DNA from: Parabacteroides distasonis ATCC 8503
Lineage (GTDB): Bacteria > Bacteroidota > Bacteroidia > Bacteroidales > Tannerellaceae
DNA: 64,000 nucleotides
NCBI RefSeq assembly: GCF_000012845.1
Contig: NC_009615.1
Span: forward strand, 2,571,501-2,635,500
Direction of reading: 5' to 3'
How positions within the stretch are numbered: the first letter of the stretch is position 1; every line of letters starts with the position of its first letter. Under the pieces are notes generated by a model that worked only from the letters and a program-made list of their open reading frames with translations, had not been told where the DNA came from and searched no databases. The position numbers were made by a program, and so were the translations under genes. Positions 8,833 to 18,162 of this stretch are shown piece after piece.

Positions 8833-11007
8833 TTACAAATTATTGAATAAATAATTAGCCATCTTCGTATACAAATGGTAACGGGTATTACCACCATATA
8901 TGCTATGATTCCGATCTTTATAAACATGCATATCGAACTGCTTATTGGCTTGAACCAAAGCCTCGGCATATTCCATTGTTTGCATAAAATGAACATTATC
9001 ATCGGCGGTTCCATGAACCAGCAATAACTTGCCTTGTAAGTCTTTCACCCGGCGTAACGGAGAGGTAGCCGCATAGCCCTCGAAATTCTCTTGCGGGGTA
9101 CGCATGAAACGCTCCGTATAAACGGAGTCATAATATTTCCAGTCCGTCGGAGGAGCTACAGCGATACCCACCTTAAACGTTCCGTTTCCGGTACTCAAGG
9201 CCATCAACGTGTTATAACCTCCGAAACTCCAACCCCAGATCGCGATACGATCCTTATCGATATAAGGTAACTTGCCTAACGCTTGCGCAGCCTCCACTTG
9301 GTCTCTGGATTCCAGCTCGCCCATTCTCAAATAAGTACATTTACGGAATGCCTCACCACGGGCACCGGTTCCACGACCATCCACACATACCACGATAATA
9401 CCATTTGAGGCCAGATATTGCTCCCAATCGAAACCGTATTGATCCAATACTTGCTGGGAGTTAGGGCCACTATATTGCGTCATCATCACCGGATATTTCT
9501 TCGACGGGTCAAAATCAGCGGGTTTTACGATCCAAGCGTTGAACTCATAGTCCGAGGCCGTATGTACCTTCATGAACTCCTTCTTGGCAAAAGCATATTC
9601 CTTCAGTTTACTCTTCAACGCAGCGTTATCTTGCAGGACACGTAGTTCCTTTTTGGTCTTCGTCTCATTCACTGTAATCTTCGCCGGGGTATTCGCGTTG
9701 GAATAGGTATTCACGAAATAAGCGAAATTGTCACTAAAGACCGCCTTGTTCATACCCTCTTCCGTGGAGAGTTTTGTCTTCACGCCTTTCGCGTCGATCT
9801 TATAGATAGAGCGGCGGATCGGGCTTTCCTCGGCAGACTCGTAATAGAAAGTCTTCGTATTCTCATCCACGCCCAAGAACTTCGTGACATCCCAGTTCCC
9901 TTGAGTTACCTGACGTTGCATAACACCTGTCGGGGAATACAAATAAATATGGGAATAGCCATCTTGTTCGCTCACATAGGTAAACCCATTGTTCAAGAAC
10001 TGGATGGAAGTCAACCAATCAGAATCCACGTAGCATTTATTTTCCTCACGCAAGATCAAACGGAACACACCGCTCTTCGGATTTGCATAATACATATTGA
10101 ATACATTCTGCTGGCGGTTCAATGTCATGATAGCCAACTGATCCGGATTCTGCGTGAAAGTAATGCGGGGAATATAGAAGTCGCCTTCTACCGGGACCTT
10201 CATCTCTTTCGTGTCTTTGGTGACTACGCTATAAGAATGTACGGAGACCTTTGAATTCTTCTGCCCGGCCTTCGGATATTTATATTCGTAATACCCCGGA
10301 TAAAGTCCCTCACCATACATCTGCATAGAATATTCGGGCACCTCGGACTCGTCAAAACGGACAAAGGCCAGATACTCGCTATCGGGAGACCACGCCATTA
10401 GATTTGTCACCGCGAATTCTTCCTCATACACCCAATCCGTGATACCATTCAATATCTTATTCAACTCACCGTCCTTGGTAACTTGTACCTCGGTATCAAA
10501 ATCAAACTTACGTATCCAAATATTATTATCCCGTACATAAGCGCACATACGACCATCCGGCGAGAATGTCGGGATCATTTGCTTACCCTTGGCATCGGAA
10601 ATAGGCTTCACATAATTACGACGTACGTCATAATCATAAACCACAGCCTTGGTAGAGCGACGATAAATAGACTCCGTATCCCTCCAAACCAAGATATGAT
10701 GCCCGGTGCTGCTGATTGTATATCCATCAAAATCCGTAAAGGTACATTCACGAGCTTTACGGGCATTAAACAATGTATCCACAGGATTTCCCGTACGATA
10801 GGAATATTTAATGATCATACTCTTATCGGCGTTCATGGCTGTGTAGTGTTCTCCATCCGGCAGGGATCGCATCTCTCCGATAGCCGTCACTTGACGAAAT
10901 TTCCCATCGGTTATTTCTTTTAAGTCAACATGCTTGCTTCCGGTTTGTGCGGCCACACTTCCGAATACGGCCAACGAAAGCAATAAACTAAAACCTAATC
11001 GTTTCAT
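8833..11007 (-). CDS. Dipeptidyl peptidase IV, S9 family
   Basis: 724-residue exported serine peptidase that removes X-Pro or X-Ala dipeptides from peptide N-termini, probably periplasmic. It has a signal peptide (LGFSLLLSLAVFGSVAAQ), a DPP4 beta-propeller N-terminal region including WVYEEEFAVTN, the double-Glu motif that binds the substrate N-terminus, and a C-terminal alpha/beta hydrolase. The catalytic serine is in GWSFGGYN at about S594, the aspartate in TADDNVHF and the histidine in DRNHSIYGG. Upstream is a TAACTTCG -7-like box. lipA follows directly. Confidence 0.95.
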   Translation of the reverse strand: MKRLGFSLLLSLAVFGSVAAQTGSKHVDLKEITDGKFRQVTAIGEMRSLPDGEHYTAMNADKSMIIKYSYRTGNPVDTLFNARKARECTFTDFDGYTISSTGHHILVWRDTESIYRRSTKAVVYDYDVRRNYVKPISDAKGKQMIPTFSPDGRMCAYVRDNNIWIRKFDFDTEVQVTKDGELNKILNGITDWVYEEEFAVTNLMAWSPDSEYLAFVRFDESEVPEYSMQMYGEGLYPGYYEYKYPKAGQKNSKVSVHSYSVVTKDTKEMKVPVEGDFYIPRITFTQNPDQLAIMTLNRQQNVFNMYYANPKSGVFRLILREENKCYVDSDWLTSIQFLNNGFTYVSEQDGYSHIYLYSPTGVMQRQVTQGNWDVTKFLGVDENTKTFYYESAEESPIRRSIYKIDAKGVKTKLSTEEGMNKAVFSDNFAYFVNTYSNANTPAKITVNETKTKKELRVLQDNAALKSKLKEYAFAKKEFMKVHTASDYEFNAWIVKPADFDPSKKYPVMMTQYSGPNSQQVLDQYGFDWEQYLASNGIIVVCVDGRGTGARGEAFRKCTYLRMGELESRDQVEAAQALGKLPYIDKDRIAIWGWSFGGYNTLMALSTGNGTFKVGIAVAPPTDWKYYDSVYTERFMRTPQENFEGYAATSPLRRVKDLQGKLLLVHGTADDNVHFMQTMEYAEALVQANKQFDMHVYKDRNHSIYGGNTRYHLYTKMANYLFNNL

Positions 11008-11034
11008 TTATACTCTTTATTTCAGATTGAAACG

Positions 11035-11062
11035 CGAAGTTAGCATAAAAAAGTGATTCAAA
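11035..11062 (-). promoter_or_regulatory. Promoter candidate for the DPP IV-lipA operon
   Basis: On the minus strand, TTTG (11062-11059) is followed after 16 nt by TAACTTCG (11042-11035), one base off the TAnnTTTG box. It sits 27 bp before the start codon. Confidence 0.4.
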
Positions 11063-11075
11063 TTGCGAGAAATCG

Positions 11076-11083
11076 TATCTTTG
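11076..11083 (+). promoter_or_regulatory. -7 box immediately before the TIGR01212 gene
   Basis: TATCTTTG is a perfect TAnnTTTG box and ends only 4 nt before the ATG at 11088. If used, transcription would start at or near the start codon, giving a leaderless message. No clear -33 box is seen. Confidence 0.4.
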
Positions 11084-11087
11084 TCTT

Positions 11088-12014
11088 ATGAAAAAAACTA
11101 AACGATATTATGAATTTGGGGATTTTCTACGGGATCTATTCAAATTCAAGGTTCAGAAGATTTCCATAAACGCAGGCTTCACCTGCCCGAACCGAGACGG
11201 GTCTAAAGGATGGGGCGGTTGCACCTATTGTAATAACCAAACATTCAGTCCAGAATACTGTCATACGGAGAAAAGCGTTACCGAGCAATTAGAGGAAGGC
11301 GTACGTTTTTTTTCCCGCAAATATCCGGATATGCGGTATCTGGCCTACTTCCAAGCCTACACGAATACATACGACCGATTAGACTCTCTTATTCTCAAAT
11401 ATGAGGAAGCGCTTGCCTATCCCGGAGTAGAAGGATTGATTGTCGGCACTCGTCCGGACTGTATGCCGGAAGGTTTATTGGATTATTTTGCGGAGCTTTC
11501 CCAGCGAAAATTCGTCATGATTGAATATGGATTGGAAAGTACGCTTGATAAGACCTTAGTCCGCATAAACAGAGGGCATACCCATGAAGAATCGGAATCC
11601 GCTATCCGTCGTACGGCGGCAAAAGGTATTTACACCGGGGCACACCTGATACTCGGACTACCGGGAGAAAGTAGGGATGAAACATTACACCATGCGGATG
11701 TCTTATCACGCCTCCCGATCACGACACTTAAACTGCACCAATTGCAGCTAATCAAGAATACCCGCATGGCGAAAGAGTTCAAGGAAGATCCTTCTGATTT
11801 CCATTTATATACGGCTGATGAATATATCGAATTAGTGATTGACTTCATAGAACGACTGAACCCCTCTATCGTAGTAGAGAGGTTCGTATCACAATCCCCC
11901 AAAGAGCTACTGATCGCACCGGATTGGGGTTTAAAGAATTTCGAATTTACCGCTAAGGTAAATAAGCGGATCGAGGAAAGAGATACACGGCAAGGACGAC
12001 TATTTCAAGTCTAA
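11088..12014 (+). CDS. TIGR01212 family radical SAM protein (YhcC-like)
   Basis: 308 residues. The radical SAM cluster cysteines lie in NAGFTCPNRDGSKGWGG and the following CTYC, with the long first spacing that characterises TIGR01212. Other family marks are YFQAYTNTY, EYGLES and HLILGLPGES. The family is broadly conserved in bacteria; its exact reaction is not established. The 3' end overlaps the convergent DUF4251 gene by 15 bp. Confidence 0.92.
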   Translation: MKKTKRYYEFGDFLRDLFKFKVQKISINAGFTCPNRDGSKGWGGCTYCNNQTFSPEYCHTEKSVTEQLEEGVRFFSRKYPDMRYLAYFQAYTNTYDRLDSLILKYEEALAYPGVEGLIVGTRPDCMPEGLLDYFAELSQRKFVMIEYGLESTLDKTLVRINRGHTHEESESAIRRTAAKGIYTGAHLILGLPGESRDETLHHADVLSRLPITTLKLHQLQLIKNTRMAKEFKEDPSDFHLYTADEYIELVIDFIERLNPSIVVERFVSQSPKELLIAPDWGLKNFEFTAKVNKRIEERDTRQGRLFQV

Positions 12015-12494
12015 GGCGACATCACCATAAAAGGTAATAGCCTGTTTATTCACGGGTGTCACATTGATTGTCACCGAGCCATTCGGATAGACTTCCACCC
12101 GAAACATGTATACATCCTCTTTGGTCTTTACACGGAACTTGATTTCGGAACTACCTTTCTTTTCAGAGGTTTGCTCCTTCTCTGTCGCCACTTCTTTAAA
12201 CGTCAAGCCCTCTCCACCACCATAAGGAGCAGAGTAAGCACGTCCAAAGTAAGGAAGATAAGACAGGATCGAGTCACCATGTATTTCCAATGAGTAGGGG
12301 GAAGTAAGATTGACGGATCTCCCGGCCATCGGTACGGCACGATCCACATCGATCTTAATACGACCGCTATCCACGATCTCCCTCACTACTCTCTCTTTTT
12401 GCTCCTTCCGCTCTTGCTTACTTTGAGCAAAAAGGGATTGCCCTGCACAAAAAAGGACAATCCCTAAAAATCCAACTAACCTTGTTAATCTCAT
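12000..12494 (-). CDS. DUF4251 domain protein, exported
   Basis: 164 residues with a cleavable signal peptide (VGFLGIVLFCAGQSLFAQ). The mature part has a charged linker (SKQERKEQKERVVREIVDSG) and then the DUF4251 core: VNLTSPYSLEIHGDSILSYL, PYFGRAYSAPYGGGEGL and a C-terminal beta-rich end. The family is widespread in Bacteroidales, usually as periplasmic or lipoprotein forms, and its function is unknown. Confidence 0.85.
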   Translation of the reverse strand: MRLTRLVGFLGIVLFCAGQSLFAQSKQERKEQKERVVREIVDSGRIKIDVDRAVPMAGRSVNLTSPYSLEIHGDSILSYLPYFGRAYSAPYGGGEGLTFKEVATEKEQTSEKKGSSEIKFRVKTKEDVYMFRVEVYPNGSVTINVTPVNKQAITFYGDVALDLK

Positions 12495-12608
12495 AACCTT
12501 AATAAACTAAACACACTATTAATCACTCTATATAGTAAAGACAATCCTTCGGGTGAATAGTTTAATCTAAAAAGGTCAAATTAAGGCTGTTTATATTTCA
12601 TTATCATA

Positions 12609-13583
12609 TTAACGCAAATTATCCAAGATATAATCCTGTACGGTAAAATCTTTCCGTACGATCGTATCACCGGGAACACGTTCGTCTGTCGTGATCGCTA
12701 AATTCTCATCGCCTAAGACTTGACGGCTCAAGAAGCTCATGATATCGTATTGGTTCCGGGACATAGGGAGCCCAGAGATCTCATGCCCCGCATTCTCTAC
12801 CTTATAAAAATAATAGGAAGCTTGAAGATTTTCCAGACTTTTCGCTACAGCGGATGATCCCCATAAACCGCCGAGGTTCTCCATAGCGGCTTGTTCAAAA
12901 GGAACGGTTTTATCCGCATCGCCATGGAATAGCATAATCGGACAAGGCATCTTTTCCCAATGTGGAGGAAGCACACCAGAGACCGCACCGGCATATGAGA
13001 TCACACCGGCATAGTTGAAACCTGCCGGTAGCCTTTTCGCCAACTCATGTCCGTTACATAAATCATACTCTGCCTGCAATACCGTAATCGCCCCGGCACT
13101 CGAACCGCTCGCTACGATCTGCTCCACATCGATGTTCCAATCCGAGCTTTGGTTGATCACAAAACCGGTAGCATCATAAAAATCCTCTACCGCCGTATCG
13201 ATCGCATGCTGCAAGGCCGCGATAAAGTCCATCGGAGAAGAGACTTTAGAAGGATCCAGATTCTTCAAGGTGGTACGATAATCCGTAGAAACGACCACAA
13301 ATCCGTTTCGGGCGAGGAACTCGAAATAGGGAATATATCCTTTATCCGCCTTATCTCCCCCTTTAAACCCACCGCCAAAAGCAAAAATCATCACAGGCTT
13401 TTTTGAGGCGGGCGATATAGAAGGCAACTCATACTTGTCCAAGGACAATGTGTCTGTCCCTTTTATAGAGAATACGAAATTCTCTTTCTGAACTTCCACA
13501 TTCGCCACAGGTTTAGGCTGCGTACAAGCGAACGAGCAGACGATCCATAAAGCAAATAGCGAATACACCCAATTTCTGTTCAT
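12609..13583 (-). CDS. Alpha/beta hydrolase (esterase/lipase type) lipoprotein
   Basis: 324 residues. The N-terminus WVYSLFALWIVCSFAC is a lipoprotein signal with the acylated cysteine at about 20. The esterase features are an HGGG-like oxyanion loop (FAFGGGFKGG), the nucleophile elbow GSSAGA, an acidic residue in HGDADKTVPF and the histidine in ENAGHEIS. This is the order expected for BD-FAE/Aes-type carboxylesterases. The substrate is unknown. Twenty bases separate it from the upstream small lipoprotein gene on the same strand, so they probably form an operon. Confidence 0.85.
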   Translation of the reverse strand: MNRNWVYSLFALWIVCSFACTQPKPVANVEVQKENFVFSIKGTDTLSLDKYELPSISPASKKPVMIFAFGGGFKGGDKADKGYIPYFEFLARNGFVVVSTDYRTTLKNLDPSKVSSPMDFIAALQHAIDTAVEDFYDATGFVINQSSDWNIDVEQIVASGSSAGAITVLQAEYDLCNGHELAKRLPAGFNYAGVISYAGAVSGVLPPHWEKMPCPIMLFHGDADKTVPFEQAAMENLGGLWGSSAVAKSLENLQASYYFYKVENAGHEISGLPMSRNQYDIMSFLSRQVLGDENLAITTDERVPGDTIVRKDFTVQDYILDNLR

Positions 13584-13602
13584 CTTATTTTCGTATTAGA
13601 GG

Positions 13603-13938
13603 TTATTTTGTTCCTTCCTTCAAACCATCCAAGAACTTATCCACTTTCTTGGCAGCGTCTTTCACGCCCGCTTTCATTTTCAATCCGGCGTATGTCGCTT
13701 GCAATTTAATGATCTCCGCTTTCTCATCAGCGTTTAACTCTTCCTCGAACTTGGCGTAAAGATTCGTGGATAGATCCGAGAATTTCAGATCCGCCTTCTT
13801 CCAGTCCTTATCGGTATAATCAGCGGCCTCCATTTCCACCTTATCTACAAAATCACTAAACTCCTTCACATATGAATCCTTTGATTGGCAGGCGCTCAAA
13901 GCGAACATAACCAATAACATGAATAGTACTTTCTTCAT
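13603..13938 (-). CDS. Small lipoprotein (DUF6565-like)
   Basis: 111 residues. The signal VLFMLLVMFALSAC gives a lipobox cysteine at about 17. The mature part is short, helical and charged (VEMEAADYTDKDWKKADLKF and a lysine-rich C-terminus). It resembles the small Bacteroidales lipoproteins grouped as DUF6565, an assignment from memory of the pattern. Function unknown. It is the first gene of a likely pair with the esterase. Confidence 0.7.
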   Translation of the reverse strand: MKKVLFMLLVMFALSACQSKDSYVKEFSDFVDKVEMEAADYTDKDWKKADLKFSDLSTNLYAKFEEELNADEKAEIIKLQATYAGLKMKAGVKDAAKKVDKFLDGLKEGTK

Positions 13939-14060
13939 CTTTTAATTAAAAATTAATTTGTTATACAACACAAATATATGCAAAAAGGTTAAACCCTTGT
14001 ATATGTCGTATAACTTTACGTAATTTGCTATCCTATTTTCTTAATCAGATTAATAAATTT

Positions 14061-16739
14061 ATGGAGAAAAAACATCAGTACCGAGGATTAACCAAACAAG
14101 AAGTAGAAGAGAGCAGGCGCCTTCACGGCGAGAATGTACTTACCCCGCCCCAGAAAGCTTCGTTATGGAGCCAATTCTTGGAGAAATTCGAAGATCCTAT
14201 TATTCGTATATTATTAGTGGCATGGCTCTTGTCCATGATAATCGCTGGCGTACATTGCTGGGGACCTGAGGCGAAAGGTTTTACGGCCTTCTTGGAGCCG
14301 ATCGGCATTTTCTTCGCTATCATGCTTGCCAGTTGCGTGGGCTTTTTCTTCGAGGTGAAAGCGAACAAGGCATTCGATATCTTGAATACAGTCAATGATG
14401 ATATTTTAGTGAAGGTAATCCGTGACGGGAATATCTGCCAAATACCGAAAAAAGAGGTCGTCGTAGGCGATATCGTTGTTTTGGAGACAGGTGAGGAAAT
14501 TCCCGCAGATGGACATTTGCTTGAAGCCATTTCCCTACAGATCAACGAATCCACACTAACCGGTGAACCGATTATTAGCAAGACAACAAACGAGGCGGAT
14601 TTCGATACGGAAGCGACTTATCCGTCCAATGTAGTCATGCGAGGAACGACGGTCGTGGACGGACATGGCGTCATGCAAGTGGAAAAAGTGGGTGATGCTA
14701 CCGGATACGGTAAGGTCTACGAAGGCTCGCAAATCGAGAGCGATGTAGAGACTCCCTTACAGATCCAATTGAAAGGTTTGGCCGGAGTGATCAGCAAAGC
14801 CGGATATACGATCGCCGGAGTGACGTTCATCGCCTTGACCGTAAAATTCCTTTTATCGGATAGCTTCCCCGGGATGCCGGCGATGGACATCATCGCCCAT
14901 ATCCTCAACTACTTTATGGTAGCGGTTACGTTGATCGTGGTATCCGTTCCGGAAGGATTACCGATGAGTGTCACGCTAAGTTTGGCCCTAAGCATGAACC
15001 GTATGTTGAAGACGAATAATCTTGTCCGCAAAATGCATGCCTGCGAGACCATGGGAGCAACTACCGTAATTTGTACGGACAAAACCGGAACGTTGACACA
15101 GAATCAAATGCAAGTCTACCAAACGAATTTCTACAACCTGAAAGAACAAAAGCTTGGGGAGGATGAGTTAAGTAACCTGATCAAAGAAGGTATCTCCACG
15201 AACTCCACGGCATTCCTCGATTTCTCGGAAGAAAAGGTAAAAACCCTTGGAAACCCGACGGAGGCCGCCCTTTTACTCTGGTTGAACGGACAACACCAAA
15301 ATTATCTGGAATTAAGAGAGAACGCTACGATTCTAGATCAATTGACCTTCTCTACGGAACGGAAATATATGGCTACAATCGTACAATCACCGTTACTCGG
15401 CAAGAAGGTACTTTACGTGAAAGGTGCTCCCGAAATCGTACTGGCCAAAAGTAACCGGGTGGCGATAGACGGAACTTGCAAACCGGTGGCGGAATGTAAA
15501 GCCGGCATCGAAAAACAATTATTGGATTACCAGAACCAAGCGATGCGTACGCTTGGCTTCGCTTACCAAATTATCGAGGATGGAAAGGATGAGACTTTCT
15601 TCGTAGAGGGTCGTTTGCATGATACAGATTTAACGTATTTAGGTATTGTAGCGATCTCCGATCCGGTACGTGCGGACGTGCCGCCCGCTGTTCAAAGTTG
15701 CTTGAACGCAGGTATCAACGTGAAGATCGTTACGGGAGATACACCGGGTACGGCCAAAGAAATCGGACGGCAGATCGGTACGTGGAAAACGGATGATAGC
15801 GACAGGAACATTATAACAGGTCCCGCATTCGAGGCGCTTAGCGACCAAGAGGCCTTGGAGCGTGTCTTAGACTTGAAGATCATGTGTCGTGCCCGTCCTA
15901 CGGACAAACAGCGTTTGGTACAATTATTACAGCAAAAAGGCGCTGTGGTAGCGGTTACCGGCGACGGGACAAACGATGCCCCAGCCTTGAAAGCTGCTCA
16001 AGTCGGCCTCTCCATGGGAGACGGTACTTCCGTCGCCAAGGAAGCCAGCGACATCACGATTATCGATAACTCGTTCAGTAGCATTACCCGTGCGGTGATG
16101 TGGGGACGTTCCTTGTACCGGAATATCCAGAAATTCCTGTTATTCCAATTGACCATCAATGTTGCCGCTTGTCTGATCGTATTATTAGGTTCCTTATTAG
16201 GTACGGAATCACCTTTGACCATCACGCAGATGTTATGGGTAAACTTGATCATGGATACATTCGCAGCCGGAGCATTGGCCTCTCTCCCACCGAATGAACG
16301 AGTGATGAAAGATAAACCTCGCCGGAGCGGTAAGGATGGAGATTTCATTATCACTCGCCCGATGGCTTACAATATTTTCGGTGTCGGATTCGCATTTGTC
16401 GTAATCTTGATGGGCTTGTTGTTCTATTTCCATGCGCAAGACGGCTTAACGCCACACGACTTATCATGGTTCTTCAGCTTCTTCGTGATGCTACAGTTCT
16501 GGAATATGTTTAACGCGAAGGCTTTTATGGAAGGACGTTCCGCTTTCGCCAATTTAAAGGATAGTAAAAGTTTCTTGCTAGTTGCATTACTGATTTTGAT
16601 CGGTCAATACCTGATCGTCACTTTTGGAGGCGAGATGTTTAGCGTAATACCTTTGTCCTTGAGAGATTGGGCGATTATTATCGGATCTTCCTCTCTAGTT
16701 TTATGGATCGGTGAGTTATTCAGGTTATCCAAAAGATAA
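14061..16739 (+). CDS. Calcium-translocating P-type ATPase, PMCA type
   Basis: 892-residue P2B-type pump, predicted to export Ca2+ at the cost of ATP. The phosphorylated aspartate is in CTDKTGTLT at about D340, the actuator motif is NESTLTGEP, the fourth membrane segment carries VVSVPEGLPMS, and the hinge is VTGDGTNDAPALK from about residue 632. About ten membrane segments are visible. I chose the ATG at 14061 (MEKKHQYRGLTKQEVEES) over the in-frame ATG at 14025: the family's N-terminus starts with the 'GLT..EV..SR..HG.N' region and the extra 12 residues look like leader. Confidence 0.93.
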   Translation: MEKKHQYRGLTKQEVEESRRLHGENVLTPPQKASLWSQFLEKFEDPIIRILLVAWLLSMIIAGVHCWGPEAKGFTAFLEPIGIFFAIMLASCVGFFFEVKANKAFDILNTVNDDILVKVIRDGNICQIPKKEVVVGDIVVLETGEEIPADGHLLEAISLQINESTLTGEPIISKTTNEADFDTEATYPSNVVMRGTTVVDGHGVMQVEKVGDATGYGKVYEGSQIESDVETPLQIQLKGLAGVISKAGYTIAGVTFIALTVKFLLSDSFPGMPAMDIIAHILNYFMVAVTLIVVSVPEGLPMSVTLSLALSMNRMLKTNNLVRKMHACETMGATTVICTDKTGTLTQNQMQVYQTNFYNLKEQKLGEDELSNLIKEGISTNSTAFLDFSEEKVKTLGNPTEAALLLWLNGQHQNYLELRENATILDQLTFSTERKYMATIVQSPLLGKKVLYVKGAPEIVLAKSNRVAIDGTCKPVAECKAGIEKQLLDYQNQAMRTLGFAYQIIEDGKDETFFVEGRLHDTDLTYLGIVAISDPVRADVPPAVQSCLNAGINVKIVTGDTPGTAKEIGRQIGTWKTDDSDRNIITGPAFEALSDQEALERVLDLKIMCRARPTDKQRLVQLLQQKGAVVAVTGDGTNDAPALKAAQVGLSMGDGTSVAKEASDITIIDNSFSSITRAVMWGRSLYRNIQKFLLFQLTINVAACLIVLLGSLLGTESPLTITQMLWVNLIMDTFAAGALASLPPNERVMKDKPRRSGKDGDFIITRPMAYNIFGVGFAFVVILMGLLFYFHAQDGLTPHDLSWFFSFFVMLQFWNMFNAKAFMEGRSAFANLKDSKSFLLVALLILIGQYLIVTFGGEMFSVIPLSLRDWAIIIGSSSLVLWIGELFRLSKR

Positions 16740-16755
16740 ATATATATTGTACAAC

Positions 16756-16787
16756 TTGTAGAGACGGGACACGCTCCGTCTCTACAA
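16756..16787. repeat. Perfect 12-bp-stem hairpin, GTAGAGACGG repeat
   Basis: TTGTAGAGACGG (16756-16767) and its exact complement CCGTCTCTACAA (16776-16787) flank an 8-nt loop. It starts 17 bp after the ATPase stop codon and could act as a terminator, but there is no T-run. The GTAGAGACG...CGTCTCTAC type is known as a dispersed small palindrome in several phyla including Bacteroidetes. Confidence 0.7.
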
Positions 16788-16887
16788 CTGAAAATAGTAC
16801 ACCTATATAATATATCAACCTAGCTATAAATAGCTATTTCCTTATTCCATTTCTTTTTTTAACTTCGCATCCCAAATTATTTAAATC

Positions 16888-17475
16888 ATGGAACATCTAT
16901 TAGAATTAGCGAAAAGAAACCAAGAAAGAGCTTGGGAAGTGATCCGGCAAACCGACATTATAAATATCTGGAAATCTGTCGGGGCGGAAATAAACTTAGT
17001 AGGCTCCTTAAATATGGGACTACTCATGAAACATAAGGATATCGACTTCCATATTTACACCTCTCCCTTCCGTATATCCGACAGCTTCCAAGCGATGGCC
17101 CGGCTAGCGGAGAACCCGCTCATTAAACGAATCGAATACGGAAACTCGCTCGATACGGAAGAACGATGTGTAGAATGGCACGCATGGTTCCAAGATCCGA
17201 ATAACGAACTCTGGCAAATTGATATGATCCATATCGTAAAAGGTTCCCGTTATGACGGTTATTTCGAGAAAATGGCCGAACGTATAACCGCCGTACTGAC
17301 TGACGAGACTCGACAGGCCATCTTAAAACTGAAATATGAGACACCGGATACAGCGAAAATCATGGGCGTGGAATATTACCTAGCAGTCATTCAAGACGGC
17401 GTGCGTACGTATGCAGAATTAGAGGACTGGAAAAAACAACATCCAGTCACAGGCGTTATCGAATGGATTCCATAA
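16888..17475 (+). CDS. Nucleotidyltransferase-fold protein, unknown substrate
   Basis: 195 residues, soluble. The motif GSLNMGLLMKHKDIDFHIY fits the nucleotidyltransferase signature (GS followed about ten residues later by D-x-D), and a third acidic residue may be in WQIDMIHI. The C-terminal part (ILKLKYETPDTAKIMGVEYY) is helical. Such stand-alone proteins occur in Bacteroidetes with no assigned role. A TAACTTCG box (16860-16867) lies 20 bp upstream as a possible promoter. It is the last backbone gene before the capsule locus. Confidence 0.7.
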   Translation: MEHLLELAKRNQERAWEVIRQTDIINIWKSVGAEINLVGSLNMGLLMKHKDIDFHIYTSPFRISDSFQAMARLAENPLIKRIEYGNSLDTEERCVEWHAWFQDPNNELWQIDMIHIVKGSRYDGYFEKMAERITAVLTDETRQAILKLKYETPDTAKIMGVEYYLAVIQDGVRTYAELEDWKKQHPVTGVIEWIP

Positions 17476-17866
17476 GAACATTATTGACCAAACCGTGAAG
17501 AATCGATCTCTTTCTTATTCTTCCGGTTCATCTTGCCCAATGTATACTTTAAATTCTTATCTTATTGACAGATTGATTTGAAAGACAAACGCTTATAGAA
17601 GTTTTAAAAAGTTTCGGGTAACGATTTGGAGATTGTGCTAATTTCAATATTTTACAGCCTCATACTCATGAGTATAACTCTTCTTTGAACAAAGGTAAGA
17701 ATATTTTTTGGATTAAAGAAAAATCCCGAAGGGAAAAATAAAAAATATTTGGGAGAAAGGATTGGAAAAATTCAAGAGAGGGAGGTTGAGGGATTAAGTG
17801 AGGGAAATCGCATAATCGATTTGTAGTTACCGAAAAAGGCGTATTCGAAATCCCTGTATATTGCTT

Positions 17867-18118
17867 CTACCGGCGATTACACGACCGGAAATTATATAAA
17901 AAATGACCCCAATCAAGAAGTATTTTATGTTTCTCGGTTGGGGTATAAAGGTTATTTGAATTGTAGCCATACTTCATATATTCAAGCTGCCTTCCTTTAA
18001 AGGAATATGCAGTGACGATTTCATTTCCATGTCTGCGAAACTTGGTAACAACATCTTTTAAAGGTGTCTGGAATTGCTGGCAGTTATGTACATATCCGAA
18101 TTCTGATTTTATGCGTGT
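17867..18118 (-). pseudogene. Possible remnant open frame downstream of the capsule operon
   Basis: Minus-strand frame open for 83 codons between a TAA (18121-18119) and a TAG (17869-17867). The translation has ordinary protein composition (for example VVTKFRRHGNEIVTAYSFKG and RQLEYMKYGYNSNN) but no start codon near its beginning. It may be the 3' remnant of a gene lost when the locus was rearranged. It overlaps the terminator candidate. No family is recognised. Confidence 0.25.
17891..17944 (-). terminator. Rho-independent terminator candidate of the capsule operon
   Basis: A stem of up to 15 pairs (17906-17920 with 17930-17944, ACCCCAA/TTGGGGT plus an extension with one mismatch and wobbles) is followed on the minus strand by a T-rich tract (17905-17891, CATTTTTTATATAAT). 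It lies about 220 bp past the last gene. Confidence 0.6.
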
Positions 18119-18162
18119 TTACTCATAAAATTAGACTCTATATCTGCTTGCACAGGTTATCA

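Larger units (their letters stand above)
17476..18162. other. Gap between backbone and capsule operon
   Basis: No complete gene is seen. The gap holds a perfect 14-bp palindrome ATACTCATGAGTAT (17662-17675), a minus-strand TACCTTTG box (17697-17690) that could drive a small transcript, an inverted pair AATATTTTTT / AAAAAATATT around a TCCC-GAA-GGGA hairpin (about 17699-17755), the capsule terminator candidate and a possible gene remnant, listed separately. Confidence 0.5.
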
